NCBI GenBank assembly: GCA_947497265.1
Contig: CANMFP010000001.1
Span: 186,001 to 250,000 of the forward strand
Length of the DNA: 64,000 bases
Direction of reading: 5' to 3'
DNA from: an uncultured Isoptericola sp.
Lineage (GTDB): Bacteria; Actinomycetota; Actinomycetes; Actinomycetales; Cellulomonadaceae
The stretch's first letter is position 1, and every line of letters begins with the position of its first letter. Below the pieces are notes generated by a model that was not told where the DNA came from, did no database searches, and saw only the letters and a program-made list of their open reading frames with translations. Both the position numbers and the translations under genes were made by a program. Positions 54,606 to 63,428 of the stretch are shown here, piece after piece.

Positions 54606-55351
54606 CGGGGCTCCTCGTCCGCGCGGTCGATGAGCACGAGGAACGCCCGTTCGGCGTCGGGCGCGCCGGTGGTGGCGAGCAGCTCGTCCGGCGTGGTGTC
54701 GGCGACGAGCCTGCCGTCGCGCAGGAGCAGCAGGCGGTCGCACTGCACGGCCTCGTCCATGACGTGGCTGGAGACGAGGAGCGTGCGTCCCTGCGCGGCG
54801 AGCTCGCGGAACGTCGCCCACAGGTCGCGGCGGAGCACGGGGTCGAGCCCGACGGTCGGCTCGTCGAGGACGAGCAGCTCGGGGTCGCCCACGAGGGCGG
54901 CGGCGAGGGAGACGCGGGACCGTTCCCCGCCGGAGAGCGTGCCGACGAGCTGTTTCTCGTGCCCGCCCAGGTCCACGGTGGCCACCGCCCGGGCCACGGC
55001 GGCCGCGGTGCCTGACGGCGGCAGCCCGGACAGGCGCGCGAAGTAGCGCAGGTTCTGGGTGACGGTGAGGTCGGTGTAGACGGACGAGGCCTGCGTCACG
55101 TACCCGACGCGCCGTCGCAGCGCCGCGGTGCCGGCGGGCTCGCCCAGCACGGTCGCGTCGCCGGTGACGTGGTCCTGGACACCGACGAGGGCTCGCATGA
55201 GCGTGGTCTTGCCGGAGCCGGACGGACCCAGCAGACCGACGACCTGCCCGGCGGGCACCTCCAGGTCGAGGCCGTCGACGACCTGGCGCCCGCCGCGCTC
55301 CACGACCAGCCCGCGCGTCCGCACGGCCGGTCCCGACCAGGTCTCGTCCAT
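54602..55351 (-). CDS. ABC transporter ATP-binding protein
   Basis: A 249-aa nucleotide-binding subunit. Walker A GPSGSGKTTLMRA near residue 41, Q-loop YVTQASSVYTD, signature LSGGERSRVSLAAALVG near 144, Walker B ELLVLDEPTVGLD, switch His in LVSSHVMDEAVQ. Of the DrrA/CcmA-like ABC-2 group. Partner of the downstream permease. Confidence 0.93.
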   Translation of the reverse strand: MDETWSGPAVRTRGLVVERGGRQVVDGLDLEVPAGQVVGLLGPSGSGKTTLMRALVGVQDHVTGDATVLGEPAGTAALRRRVGYVTQASSVYTDLTVTQNLRYFARLSGLPPSGTAAAVARAVATVDLGGHEKQLVGTLSGGERSRVSLAAALVGDPELLVLDEPTVGLDPVLRRDLWATFRELAAQGRTLLVSSHVMDEAVQCDRLLLLRDGRLVADTTPDELLATTGAPDAERAFLVLIDRADEEPR

Positions 55352-55363
55352 GGGCCGGTCCGG

Positions 55364-56191
55364 TCAGCCCAGCTCGGCGGCGAGCTCGCGGGAACGGTCG
55401 CGCGCCGCCTCGACGGCGGTGAGGAACGCGGCCCGCACCCCGCCGTCGTCCAGCCGCTTGAGCGCCTGGATGGTGGTGCCGCCCGGCGAGGAGACCTTCT
55501 CGCGCAGGATCGCCGGGTGCTCTCCCGTCTCGGCGAGCAGCCGGCCGGAGCCGAGCACGGTCTGGACGGCGAGCCGCCGCGCGACGTCGCGGGTCAGCCC
55601 CAGCAGGACGCCCGCCTCGGCCATCGCGTCGACGACGTAGAAGACGTATGCGGGCCCGGAGCCGGCGAGCGCCCCGAAGGCGTCGATCTCCTTCTCGGTG
55701 ATCCGCACCGTCTCCCCCGTGCCGGCGAGCAGCGCCTCGACGAGTGCGACGTCCGCCTCCGCCGCCGTGGGGCCGGGGACGACGGCGGTCACCCCGGCGC
55801 CGACCTGCGCCGGCGTGTTCGGCATGGTCCGCACGACCGGCTGCGTCGCGGGCAGGTGGCGGGCGTAGAAGGCCAGCGGCAGGCCGACGGCGACGCTCAC
55901 CACGACGGTGTCCGGCTCCAGCGCCCCCACGACGGAGTCGAGCATCCCGCCGACGTCCTTCGGCTTGACGCCGATCACGACGACGCGCGCCCCGGTGGCG
56001 GCCGCGGCGTTGTCGGCGGTCGTGCTGATCCCGTACCGCTCGGCGAGCTCGGCGCCCCGCTCGGGCCGCCGGGCGGTGGCCACGACGTCGGACGGCGCCA
56101 GCCCGGAGCGCAGCGCGCCCACGAGGACGGCCTCGGCCATGGTGCCGGTGCCGAGGAACGCGACCCGCGTCCCGGCGATCTGCGTGGTCAT
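55364..56191 (-). CDS. proC: Pyrroline-5-carboxylate reductase
   Basis: A 275-aa NAD(P)H-dependent enzyme for the last step of proline synthesis. N-terminal Rossmann AFLGTGTMAEAVLVGALRSG near residue 9 and the C-terminal signature EKVSSPGGTTIQALKRLDDGG near 230, plus NTPAQVGAGVTA near 125. Full length. Its stop is 12 nt from the ABC ATPase start, same strand. Confidence 0.95.
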   Translation of the reverse strand: MTTQIAGTRVAFLGTGTMAEAVLVGALRSGLAPSDVVATARRPERGAELAERYGISTTADNAAAATGARVVVIGVKPKDVGGMLDSVVGALEPDTVVVSVAVGLPLAFYARHLPATQPVVRTMPNTPAQVGAGVTAVVPGPTAAEADVALVEALLAGTGETVRITEKEIDAFGALAGSGPAYVFYVVDAMAEAGVLLGLTRDVARRLAVQTVLGSGRLLAETGEHPAILREKVSSPGGTTIQALKRLDDGGVRAAFLTAVEAARDRSRELAAELG

Positions 56192-56234
56192 CTGTGCTCT
56201 CCTGTGACGGCGGGATGGGTGGCGGCGGGACGGC

Positions 56235-56900
56235 CTACAGCGGGAAGGCCTGGTAGAAGTCCTGCACGAGCTGGTCGGGGCCTTCGGCCTGGAGGACGAC
56301 GGTGCCGTTGCGCCAGGTGACGACGGACGTGCCGCTCTGCGTGCCCGGGGTCACGACGTAGGTGCCGACGGTCTCGTCGCCGACGGTGACGTCCCCCTCG
56401 GCCACAGGGTCGCCCGCTGCCTGCAGCAGGGCGGCGTGCACCTCCTCGGCGGCGTCCGCGTCCGCCCACTGACCGGCCTGCAGCGCGACCTCCGCGCCGC
56501 CGTCGGACCCGTCGCCGTAGGTGAGGCCCCACGCCTCGACGGCCTCGGTCTCCTCCTCGAGCTCCGTGTCCGCGGCGGCGTCGAGGCGCACGAGCTGCAG
56601 CACGGAGCCCGGCATGGAGGACAGGAGCTCGGTGGCGTCCTCGGGCAGGTCGGCGGGCTCGGCCGTCGGGGTGGGCGGGGCGGCGGTGACGGTGACGTCC
56701 GGCAGCGGGTCCGCCGGCTGGCGTGCGAACCCGGGCCACACGAAGGCGGTCACGACGGCGACGACGGCGATCACGACGAGTGCGACGGCGAGCCCGACCC
56801 TGCGGCGGCGGACGGCGGCGGCCCGCGACTTGTTCTGGTGCACCTTGTCTCCCGGGGTCCGGAATCCCGGAGACATGTACCCCGGTCTCTGGTCGGCCAT
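56235..56900 (-). CDS. Hypothetical single-span membrane protein
   Basis: A 221-aa protein: a basic cytoplasmic lead (residues 1-34), one helix (VGLAVALVVIAVVAVVTAFVW), a Pro/Thr-rich linker, then an exported domain of about 150 residues (LSSMPGSVLQLVRLDAAADT onwards to the C-terminal DFYQAFPL). I do not recognise the domain. It lies 43 bp before proC on the same strand and is divergent from radA. Confidence 0.7.
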   Translation of the reverse strand: MADQRPGYMSPGFRTPGDKVHQNKSRAAAVRRRRVGLAVALVVIAVVAVVTAFVWPGFARQPADPLPDVTVTAAPPTPTAEPADLPEDATELLSSMPGSVLQLVRLDAAADTELEEETEAVEAWGLTYGDGSDGGAEVALQAGQWADADAAEEVHAALLQAAGDPVAEGDVTVGDETVGTYVVTPGTQSGTSVVTWRNGTVVLQAEGPDQLVQDFYQAFPL

Positions 56901-57000
56901 CGACGTCCTCCTGGTTGCTCTCGCCGCCTGCCGGCGCTGCCGACGGCGGCGTCGCGCAGAAGCCTACGGCCTGGCGCCTCCCGGTGTCGGTAGCAGCGCC

Positions 57001-57006
57001 TAGCGT
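57001..57006 (+). promoter_or_regulatory. Leaderless-type -10 box (TAGCGT) for radA
   Basis: TAGCGT ends 7 nt before the GTG at 57014. Confidence 0.5.
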
Positions 57007-57013
57007 GACGTCC

Positions 57014-58456
57014 GTGAGCTCCACGACCTCCGCGCGCTCGCGCGCCAAGTCCTCCCGTCCGGCCTTCCGCTGCAACGCGTGCGGGTGGACCACCGCGAAG
57101 TGGGTGGGCCGCTGCGGCGAGTGCCAGGAGTGGGGCACGGTCGCCGAGGAGGGGCCGGCCTCGGCAGGTCCGCGCACGACGGCGGTCAACCCGGTGCGCT
57201 CGGCCGCCCGGCCGATCGCGGAGATCGACGTCGACGCGGCCCGCGCCACCCCCACCGGCGTGGAGGAGCTGGACCGGGTCCTCGGTGGCGGGCTCGTGCC
57301 CGGGGCGGTCGTGCTGCTCGCCGGGGAGCCGGGGGTGGGCAAGTCGACGCTGCTGCTCTCGGTCGCCTCGAACGCGGCGCGGGGGGCCGACGGCGTGGCG
57401 CGCCCGGTGCTCTACGTCACGGGCGAGGAGTCGGCCGGGCAGGTCCGGCTGCGCGCCGAGCGGATCGGCGCCCTGGCGGACACCCTGCTGCTGGCCGCGG
57501 AGACGGACCTCGCCACGGTGCTCGGGCACCTGGAGGCCGCGGACCCGGCGCTGCTGGTCGTCGACTCGGTGCAGACGATCGCCTCGGCGGAGGTCGACGG
57601 GGCGCCGGGCGGCGTCAGCCAGGTGCGCGAGGTGGCGGGCGCGCTCATCGCGGCCGCGAAGGCGCGTCAGGTGCCGGTCCTCCTGGTCGGGCACGTCACG
57701 AAGGACGGCACGGTCGCCGGGCCACGCACCCTGGAGCACCTGGTCGACGTGGTGTGCCAGTTCGAGGGCGACCGGCACTCGCGGCTCCGGATGGTCCGCG
57801 CGGTCAAGAACCGGTTCGGCCCCACGGACGAGGTCGGGTGCTTCGACCTCTCGGAGTCCGGGATCGTGGGCCTGAGCGACCCGAGCGGCCTGTTCCTGTC
57901 CCACCTGGGCGCGGGGGTCCCGGGCACCTGCGTCACCGTGACGCTGGAGGGACGCCGGCCGCTGGCCCTGGAGATCCAGTCGCTCGTGGCACCCTCCCCC
58001 CTGGCCAACCCGCGCCGGGCGACCAGCGGCGTGGAGTCCCAGCGGCTCGCCATGATCCTCGCGGTGCTGCACCGGCACGCCGGCCTGCGCCTGGCGGACT
58101 CCGACGTGTACGCCTCGACCATCGGCGGTGCCCGGGTCACCGAGCCCGCCGCGGACCTCGCCACCGCGCTGGCCATCGTCTCGGCCCGCACGGGCGACGC
58201 ACTGCCGGCCGGCACCGTGGCGCTCGGCGAGGTGGGCCTGGCCGGGGACATCCGCCCGGTCACGGGGCTCGAGCGTCGCCTGACCGAGGCGGCCCGGCTC
58301 GGGTTCACCCGCGCCGTCGTCCCCGCCGGGACGGCCGTCAAAGCACCGGCCGGGCTCCGGTTGGCCGAGGCTCGGCACATCGCCGAGGCCGTGGAGCTCG
58401 CCGCCCAGGACGACGCGGCGCGGACGCCCCCTCGCCGTCGGGACCATCCGTCGTAG
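57014..58456 (+). CDS. radA: DNA repair protein RadA
   Basis: A 480-aa RecA-like DNA helicase promoting branch migration in recombinational repair. N-terminal zinc finger (CNACGWTTAKWVGRCGEC) near residue 18; Walker A GEPGVGKSTLLLS near 100; RadA-specific KNRFGPTDEVG near 264; C-terminal Lon-like domain (ALGEVGLAGDIRPVTGLERR). GTG at 57014 is chosen as leaderless start; GTG 57005 in frame is the alternative. Directly upstream of disA, as in Streptomyces and mycobacteria. Confidence 0.95.
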   Translation: MSSTTSARSRAKSSRPAFRCNACGWTTAKWVGRCGECQEWGTVAEEGPASAGPRTTAVNPVRSAARPIAEIDVDAARATPTGVEELDRVLGGGLVPGAVVLLAGEPGVGKSTLLLSVASNAARGADGVARPVLYVTGEESAGQVRLRAERIGALADTLLLAAETDLATVLGHLEAADPALLVVDSVQTIASAEVDGAPGGVSQVREVAGALIAAAKARQVPVLLVGHVTKDGTVAGPRTLEHLVDVVCQFEGDRHSRLRMVRAVKNRFGPTDEVGCFDLSESGIVGLSDPSGLFLSHLGAGVPGTCVTVTLEGRRPLALEIQSLVAPSPLANPRRATSGVESQRLAMILAVLHRHAGLRLADSDVYASTIGGARVTEPAADLATALAIVSARTGDALPAGTVALGEVGLAGDIRPVTGLERRLTEAARLGFTRAVVPAGTAVKAPAGLRLAEARHIAEAVELAAQDDAARTPPRRRDHPS

Positions 58457-58459
58457 AAT
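58454..58459 (+). promoter_or_regulatory. Leaderless-type -10 box (TAGAAT) for disA
   Basis: TAGAAT overlaps the last codon/stop of radA and ends 6 nt before the GTG at 58466, so disA can be transcribed on its own. Confidence 0.55.
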
Positions 58460-58465
58460 GCCCAG

Positions 58466-59551
58466 GTGGCTCCCTCCAACGCGCACCCCGACGCCCTGCT
58501 GCGGGAGACCCTCGCCGCCGTCGCCCCCGGCACGGAGCTGCGCGACGGTCTGGAACGCATCCTGCGAGGGCGCACCGGTGCGCTGATCGTGCTCGGGTTG
58601 GACAAGACGGTCGAGGGGATCTGCTCCGGCGGGTTCGAGCTCGACGTCGAGTTCTCCGCGACGCGCCTGCGCGAGCTGTCGAAGATGGACGGCGCCTGCG
58701 TGCTCGACCGCGACGCCACGCGCATCCGCCGCGCCGCCGTCCAGCTCCTGCCTGACCCGACGATCGAGACGAGCGAGTCCGGTACCCGCCACCGCACTGC
58801 CGAGCGGGTGGCGAAGCAGACCGGCCTGCCGATCGTCTCGGTGAGCCAGTCGATGCGGATCGTCGCCATCTACATCGGTGGCATGCGGCACGTCCTGGAG
58901 GACTCGGACACGATCCTGGGCCGCGCGAACCAGGCACTGGCCACGCTGGAGCGGTACCGCTCCCGGCTGGACGAGGTCTCCGGCACGCTGTCCGCCCTGG
59001 AGATCGAGGACCTGGTGACCATCCGGGACGTCTGCGCCGTGGTGCAGCGCCTGGAGATGGTCCGGCGGATCTCCGACGAGATCGACGGCTACGTCGTCGA
59101 GCTCGGGACGGACGGCCGGCTCCTCGCCCTGCAGCTCGACGAGCTGCTCGGCGGTATCGGCGCCGACCGCGACTTCGTGGTGCGCGACTACGTGGACGTG
59201 GACCGCTCGGGACGCACCACCAAGGACGTCCACGCCGACCTCGCCGCGCTCGACTCCGCCCAGCTCCTGGACCTGTCCCAGATCGGCCGCGTGCTCGAGC
59301 TGCCGGGCGGCGGGGTCGCCCTGGACGCTGCCGTCGCACCGCACGGCTACCGGCTGCTGTCCAAGGTGCCGCGCCTGCCGACGTCGATCATCGACCGGCT
59401 GGTCGCCCACTTCGGCGGGCTGCAGAAGCTGCTGGCCGCCAGCGCCGAGGACCTCATGGGCGTCGAGGGCGTCGGGGACCAGCGTGCCCGCGCGGTGCGC
59501 GAGGGCCTGTCCCGCCTCGCCGAGTCCAGCATCCTCGAGCGGTACGTCTGA
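58466..59551 (+). CDS. disA: DNA integrity scanning diadenylate cyclase
   Basis: A 361-aa enzyme making the second messenger c-di-AMP and sensing branched DNA. The DAC domain holds the DGA motif ([15 protein letters not shown] near residue 74) and [20 protein letters not shown] with RHR near residue 108. A linker helix region follows, and a C-terminal helix-hairpin-helix domain ([15 protein letters not shown] near 335) binds DNA. Starts 9 nt after radA ends. Also near the trk potassium genes, whose relatives are c-di-AMP targets in other Gram-positives. Confidence 0.95.
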   Translation: MAPSNAHPDALLRETLAAVAPGTELRDGLERILRGRTGALIVLGLDKTVEGICSGGFELDVEFSATRLRELSKMDGACVLDRDATRIRRAAVQLLPDPTIETSESGTRHRTAERVAKQTGLPIVSVSQSMRIVAIYIGGMRHVLEDSDTILGRANQALATLERYRSRLDEVSGTLSALEIEDLVTIRDVCAVVQRLEMVRRISDEIDGYVVELGTDGRLLALQLDELLGGIGADRDFVVRDYVDVDRSGRTTKDVHADLAALDSAQLLDLSQIGRVLELPGGGVALDAAVAPHGYRLLSKVPRLPTSIIDRLVAHFGGLQKLLAASAEDLMGVEGVGDQRARAVREGLSRLAESSILERYV

Positions 59552-59554
59552 GGC

Positions 59555-60817
59555 TCAGTCCTTCTTCTCGTCGTCGGCCTTCTCGTCGGCCTTCTTCTCG
59601 TCGTCGGGCTCGGGCTCCTGGGAGGGCGGCTCCGCCACCGCCACCGTCACTGACTCACCGCTCGCGTCGGGGACGTCGCCCAGGACGATCTCGGCCGTGT
59701 AGTCCCCGGCCGGGACGCGCTCGCGCTTCCCGTCGCAGTCGGGAGCGGACGTCGAACCGCTCCAGCGGACCGTCATGTCCCAGGGCGAGTCGACGCCCAG
59801 CAGGAGGTCCGCCCCGCCGCCACCGCCGCAGTCGGCGGAGGACCACACCCGCTCCCCCTCGGCGTCGGTCACCACCACCTGCATGCTGGAGCCGCGGCCG
59901 TCGAGCAGGCAGGGCATCCGCCCCTCGTTGGTGACGCGCAGGGTGAACGGCACGACGTCCCCCGCGGCCAGCGTGGTCGCGCCCGCGGACAGGTCCAGGG
60001 CGACGGCGCCCGCGGTGCAGGTGTCGGCGGGCCCGGACAGGTCCAGAGGCTCTGGGGGGGCCGCTTTCTCGGCGGTGAGATCCGGGCGAGGCTCGGGCCA
60101 CAGATCGCGCACGCCGTCGACCGCCCGCCCGACGCCGAAGCCGGCGGCGGTCCCGAGCCCGACGAGGAGCCCGGCGCAGAGCAGCACCACGAGCGCTCGG
60201 TCGCGCCGCGACCGACGACGGCGGAGCTCGGCCGCCGACGGCTTCCTCGGCCGGCGCTGCGGTGCCTTGCGGGGTGCGGGCCGCGCGCGGGGCCGGGGCG
60301 TGGACCCGGGCGCGACGAGGCCGTTCGTCGTCACCTTGCGTGCGGACGAGCCTCCGTCCGCCCGGCCGGTCGACCGCCGCGCGCCGCCCTGCGGAGCGGC
60401 CCTGCGCGTGCCCGAGCCTTGCGGGGCCGTCCGGGTCGAGGTGGATCCTCGCGCGCCCGAGCTCCCCGACGACCTCGGCTGCTGCCGGCCCGACCGCTGA
60501 CCGGCCGACGACTTCGCGGCGGGCTTCTTCGCGGCAGGCTTTCTCGCGGCGGGCTTCTTGGCCGCGGGCTTCTTGGTCGTCGAGGCCTTGGGAGCGGCCT
60601 TGGGGGCCGGCTTCCTGGCGGCGGGCTTCTTCGCGGCGGGCTTCTTGGCCGCAGGCTGGCGCCCGCCCGAGGCCGCACCGGACGACCCGCGGGCCGCCGT
60701 CGTGCGCTGCGACGAGGAACGCGACGACGAGCGCGAACCGCCCGACGCCCTCGACGAGGACGTCGGCCGTCCTCTGCGAGCGGGGTCGCCTCGACCCCGG
60801 TCCTTCGCTGCCGCCAC
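59555..60817 (-). CDS. Membrane protein with Lys/Ala/Pro repeats and an exported domain
   Basis: A 420-aa protein. The first ~210 residues are very basic low-complexity sequence with P-A-A-K-K / P-A-A-R-K histone-H1-like units (residues about 55-105) and Arg/Ser/Gly stretches. One helix follows (ALVVLLCAGLLVGLGTAAGF), then an extracellular immunoglobulin-like beta domain containing CTAGAVALDLSAGATTLAAG and GGGADLLLGVDSP with two Cys pairs. The tail is Glu/Asp/Lys-rich. The basic region may bind nucleic acid or teichoic-type polymers on the cytoplasmic side; this is inference. GTG start with GGAGG 9 nt upstream. Ends 3 bp from convergent disA. Confidence 0.8.
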   Translation of the reverse strand: MAAAKDRGRGDPARRGRPTSSSRASGGSRSSSRSSSQRTTAARGSSGAASGGRQPAAKKPAAKKPAARKPAPKAAPKASTTKKPAAKKPAARKPAAKKPAAKSSAGQRSGRQQPRSSGSSGARGSTSTRTAPQGSGTRRAAPQGGARRSTGRADGGSSARKVTTNGLVAPGSTPRPRARPAPRKAPQRRPRKPSAAELRRRRSRRDRALVVLLCAGLLVGLGTAAGFGVGRAVDGVRDLWPEPRPDLTAEKAAPPEPLDLSGPADTCTAGAVALDLSAGATTLAAGDVVPFTLRVTNEGRMPCLLDGRGSSMQVVVTDAEGERVWSSADCGGGGGADLLLGVDSPWDMTVRWSGSTSAPDCDGKRERVPAGDYTAEIVLGDVPDASGESVTVAVAEPPSQEPEPDDEKKADEKADDEKKD

Positions 60818-60930
60818 TGCGCCCCCGCCTCCTGGACAGTTCCCTTCCGGCGCCACGCTACGGCGTCCGGTGCGCCGGGACACGCAGCCGCGCCGCGCTG
60901 CGGGCGTGCCCGGCACGCTCGCGGACCAGG

Positions 60931-60936
60931 CACAAT
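60931..60936 (+). promoter_or_regulatory. Possible -10 box (CACAAT) for mutY-type gene
   Basis: CACAAT ends 7 nt before the GTG at 60944; weaker than other boxes because its first base is C. Confidence 0.35.
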
Positions 60937-60943
60937 GGCTGCC

Positions 60944-61813
60944 GTGCACGATCTGGTCGAGCGGGTCACCGCGTGGTATGAGGGCGCCGCCCGAGACCTG
61001 CCGTGGCGCGCGACCGACCGGACGCCGTGGGGCGTGCTCGTCTCCGAGGTGATGCTGCAGCAGACGCCCGTCGTCCGGGTCGTGCCGGTGTGGCACGCGT
61101 GGATGCGGCGCTGGCCGACGCCCGCGGACCTCGCCGCCGCACCGACGTCCGACGTGCTGCGCGCGTGGGGCCGGCTGGGCTACCCCCGCCGGGCGCTGCG
61201 TCTCGCGGACTGCGCCCGCACGGTCGTCGAGCGGCACGACGGCGTGGTCCCCGCCGACGAGGAGTCGCTGCGCGCGCTGCCGGGGGTCGGCGAGTACACC
61301 GCCGGCGCGGTGCGGGCGTTCGCGTACGGACGGCGCTCCGTCGTCGTGGACACGAACGTGCGGCGGGTGCAGGCCCGGGCCGTCACCGGTGTCGCGCTGC
61401 CCGCGCCGTCGTACACGGCGGCCGAGCGCGCGCTCGCGGCCTCCCTGGTGCCCGCCGACGACGCGACCGCCGCCGCGTGGGCCGCCGCGTCGATGGAGCT
61501 CGGCGCGCTCGTCTGCACCGCGAGGTCCCCGCGCTGCGACGCGTGCCCGCTGCGGGCGGCGTGCGCCTGGCGGCTCGCCGGGTTCCCCGCGGACGAGCAC
61601 GCGGCCCGACGGCGGACCCAGGCCTGGGAGGGCACCGACCGGCAGGTGCGGGGCCGCGTCATGGCGGCACTGCGGGGCGCCGACGCTCCCGTGCCGCGGG
61701 CGCTGCTCGCCGACGCCGGGCCGGCCGGGCAGCTCGACCGCTGCCTTGCCGGGCTCGTCGAGGACGGCCTGGCGGAGACCGACGACGCGGGGCGCTACCT
61801 CCTGCCGGTCTGA
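60944..61813 (+). CDS. mutY: A/G-specific adenine glycosylase (MutY-like)
   Basis: A 289-aa base-excision repair enzyme removing adenine opposite 8-oxoguanine. Catalytic Glu in SEVMLQQTPVVRV near residue 33; helix-hairpin-helix LPGVGEYTAGAVRAFAYG near 110; catalytic Asp in VVVDTNVRRVQAR near 132; 4Fe-4S cluster cysteines in CTARSPRCDACPLRAAC near 188. The C-terminal NUDIX-like 8-oxoG-recognition domain is missing, as in many short actinobacterial MutY. GTG 60944 is favoured by a -10 box 7 nt upstream; ATG 60935 is also in frame. Confidence 0.92.
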   Translation: MHDLVERVTAWYEGAARDLPWRATDRTPWGVLVSEVMLQQTPVVRVVPVWHAWMRRWPTPADLAAAPTSDVLRAWGRLGYPRRALRLADCARTVVERHDGVVPADEESLRALPGVGEYTAGAVRAFAYGRRSVVVDTNVRRVQARAVTGVALPAPSYTAAERALAASLVPADDATAAAWAAASMELGALVCTARSPRCDACPLRAACAWRLAGFPADEHAARRRTQAWEGTDRQVRGRVMAALRGADAPVPRALLADAGPAGQLDRCLAGLVEDGLAETDDAGRYLLPV

Positions 61814-61816
61814 GCC

Positions 61817-62326
61817 TCAGAGCTCGAGCAGCATCCGCGTGTTGCCCAGGGTGTTCGGCTTGACCCGGGCCAGGTCGAGGAACTCCGCGACGCCGTCGTC
61901 GTGGGAGCGCAACAGCTCGGCGTACACCTCGTGCGAGACCGGGGTGCCCTGGATCTCCTGGAAGCCGTGCGCGGCGAAGAAGTTCACCTCGAACGTGAGG
62001 CAGAACAGCCGGCGCAACCCCATCGCCCGCGCCCGGTCGACGAGCTCGGTGACCAGCGCGTGCCCGACGCCGCGCCCGGTCCAGGACCGGTCGACCGCGA
62101 GCGTCCGGATCTCGGCGACGTCCTCCCACATGACGTGCAGCGCGCCGCAGCCGATCACCCCGTGGTCGGGTCCGCCGTCGGCCACGACGAACTCCTGGAC
62201 GGCCTCGTAGTAGCCGACCATCTCCTTGGCCAGCAGGATCCGCTCGTTGGCGTACGGCTCGACCAGCCGGCGCACGACGCGGACGTCGGCGGGCAGGGCG
62301 GGACGGACGGTGAAGCGCTCGGGCAC
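61817..62326 (-). CDS. argA: Amino-acid N-acetyltransferase (ArgA-like GNAT)
   Basis: A 169-aa stand-alone GNAT acetyltransferase that resembles the mycobacterial N-acetylglutamate synthase of arginine synthesis. Conserved blocks: VIGCGALHVMWEDVAEIRTL near residue 57, acetyl-CoA loop SWTGRGVGHALV near 84, FEVNFFAAHGFQEIQGTPVS near 112 and the C-terminal VKPNTLGNTRMLLEL. GTG start follows a TAAGGT -10 box at 6 nt. It is convergent with mutY (3 bp between stops). Confidence 0.9.
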   Translation of the reverse strand: MPERFTVRPALPADVRVVRRLVEPYANERILLAKEMVGYYEAVQEFVVADGGPDHGVIGCGALHVMWEDVAEIRTLAVDRSWTGRGVGHALVTELVDRARAMGLRRLFCLTFEVNFFAAHGFQEIQGTPVSHEVYAELLRSHDDGVAEFLDLARVKPNTLGNTRMLLEL

Positions 62327-62332
62327 CCGCCC

Positions 62333-62338
62333 ACCTTA
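62333..62338 (-). promoter_or_regulatory. Leaderless-type -10 box (TAAGGT) for argA-like gene
   Basis: TAAGGT on the minus strand ends 6 nt before the GTG at 62326. Confidence 0.5.
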
Positions 62339-62358
62339 TGGCCGCCACGCACGAATGT

Positions 62359-63336
62359 TCAGGGCATACCCTCGGCGTCGGCGAGCAGCACTGCCGTCAT
62401 CTCGTCGATCACCAGGTCGGTCACGACGCCCGCCGCGAGCGCCGCGCGCAGCGGCACCACCTTGTTGTCGCCGGCGACGACGCAGAGCCGGCGCGGGATG
62501 CGGCGCAGCTGGTCCGGCGTCGGCCCGGTCGCTCGCGCGTTGATCGCGATGTCGCGGTAGGTGCCGTCGGGCCGCAGGAACACGGTGCAGACGTCCCCGG
62601 CCACCCCGGCGCGGTCGAGCGTGGCGACGTCCTCGGGGTCCAGGTAGCCGGCCGAGTACACGTGGGAGGGCACTCCCGTGAGCGCCCCGACGGAGAAGAC
62701 CGCCAGGTCGGTGCGGGACTGGTAGTCCAGGACGCGGCGCACCGACCGTTCGCGCCACATCGCGGCGCGGGTCTCGGCGTAGTCGAAGAAGGCCGGCACC
62801 GGGAAGTGGTGCACGCTGGCCTCGAAGGCCGAGCCGATCTGGTCGATCAGGCCGCCCGCATAGCTCACGCCGGAGGTCCGGGTGTTGGCCGCCCCGTTGA
62901 GCTGGACCACGGACGAACCACGGGTCGCCTTGTGCGTCAGGTGCTCGGCCACGGCTCCCAGCGTCGTCCCCCACGCCACGCCGAGCACCATGTCGGAGTC
63001 GAACCAGCGCGAGACGAGGCGGGCCGCGGTGCGCGCCACCTGACCGAGGCGCTCGGCGTCGTCGGCCGAGTCGGCCACGGGCACCACGTAGACCTCGATG
63101 CCGTACCGCGAGACCAGCTCGCGGCCCAGCCCGGGCGCGCGGGAGTGGGCCGGGCGCAGCGTGATCTCCACGACACCGGTGTCCCGCGCGCGCTTGAGGA
63201 GCCGCGAGACGGTGGACCGCGACGTGCGCAGGTGACGCGCGATCGACTCCATCTTCATGTCCTGCAGGTAGTACATGGTCGCGGCCATGACCATGTCGCG
63301 CTCCCGGGTGATCGTCACGACGCCAGCGTGCCGCAT
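62359..63336 (-). CDS. SorC/DeoR-type sugar-binding transcriptional regulator
   Basis: A 325-aa regulator. N-terminal HTH: YYLQDMKMESIARHLRTSRS and TVSRLLKRARDTGVVEI (residues about 22-60). The C-terminal part has a phosphosugar-binding SorC domain: VLGVAWGTTLGAVAEHL near 150 and VVAGDNKVVPLRAAL near 285. It is divergent from glpD with two palindromes in the 92-bp gap, so it probably controls glycerol-3-phosphate use. The ligand is likely a sugar or polyol phosphate. ATG 63336 is preferred over the ATG nine codons upstream, which would lie in the operator region. Confidence 0.9.
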   Translation of the reverse strand: MRHAGVVTITRERDMVMAATMYYLQDMKMESIARHLRTSRSTVSRLLKRARDTGVVEITLRPAHSRAPGLGRELVSRYGIEVYVVPVADSADDAERLGQVARTAARLVSRWFDSDMVLGVAWGTTLGAVAEHLTHKATRGSSVVQLNGAANTRTSGVSYAGGLIDQIGSAFEASVHHFPVPAFFDYAETRAAMWRERSVRRVLDYQSRTDLAVFSVGALTGVPSHVYSAGYLDPEDVATLDRAGVAGDVCTVFLRPDGTYRDIAINARATGPTPDQLRRIPRRLCVVAGDNKVVPLRAALAAGVVTDLVIDEMTAVLLADAEGMP

Positions 63337-63348
63337 GACACCGCTTCT

Positions 63349-63384
63349 TGCACGTTCGTGCACCTAGGTTGCGAGAACGTTCCC
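63349..63384. promoter_or_regulatory. Two palindromes between sorC-type and glpD genes
   Basis: TGCACGTTCGTGCA (63349-63362, arms TGCACG/CGTGCA) and a second palindrome with core GAACGTTC (63375-63382) lie in the divergent promoter region. Both contain ACGTT; the spacing is about 23 bp centre to centre. Probable operators of the SorC-type regulator. Confidence 0.6.
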
Positions 63385-63428
63385 GCAGTGTTGCCCTGGT
63401 GTCGTCCCCACCGAGAGGAGCACCACCG

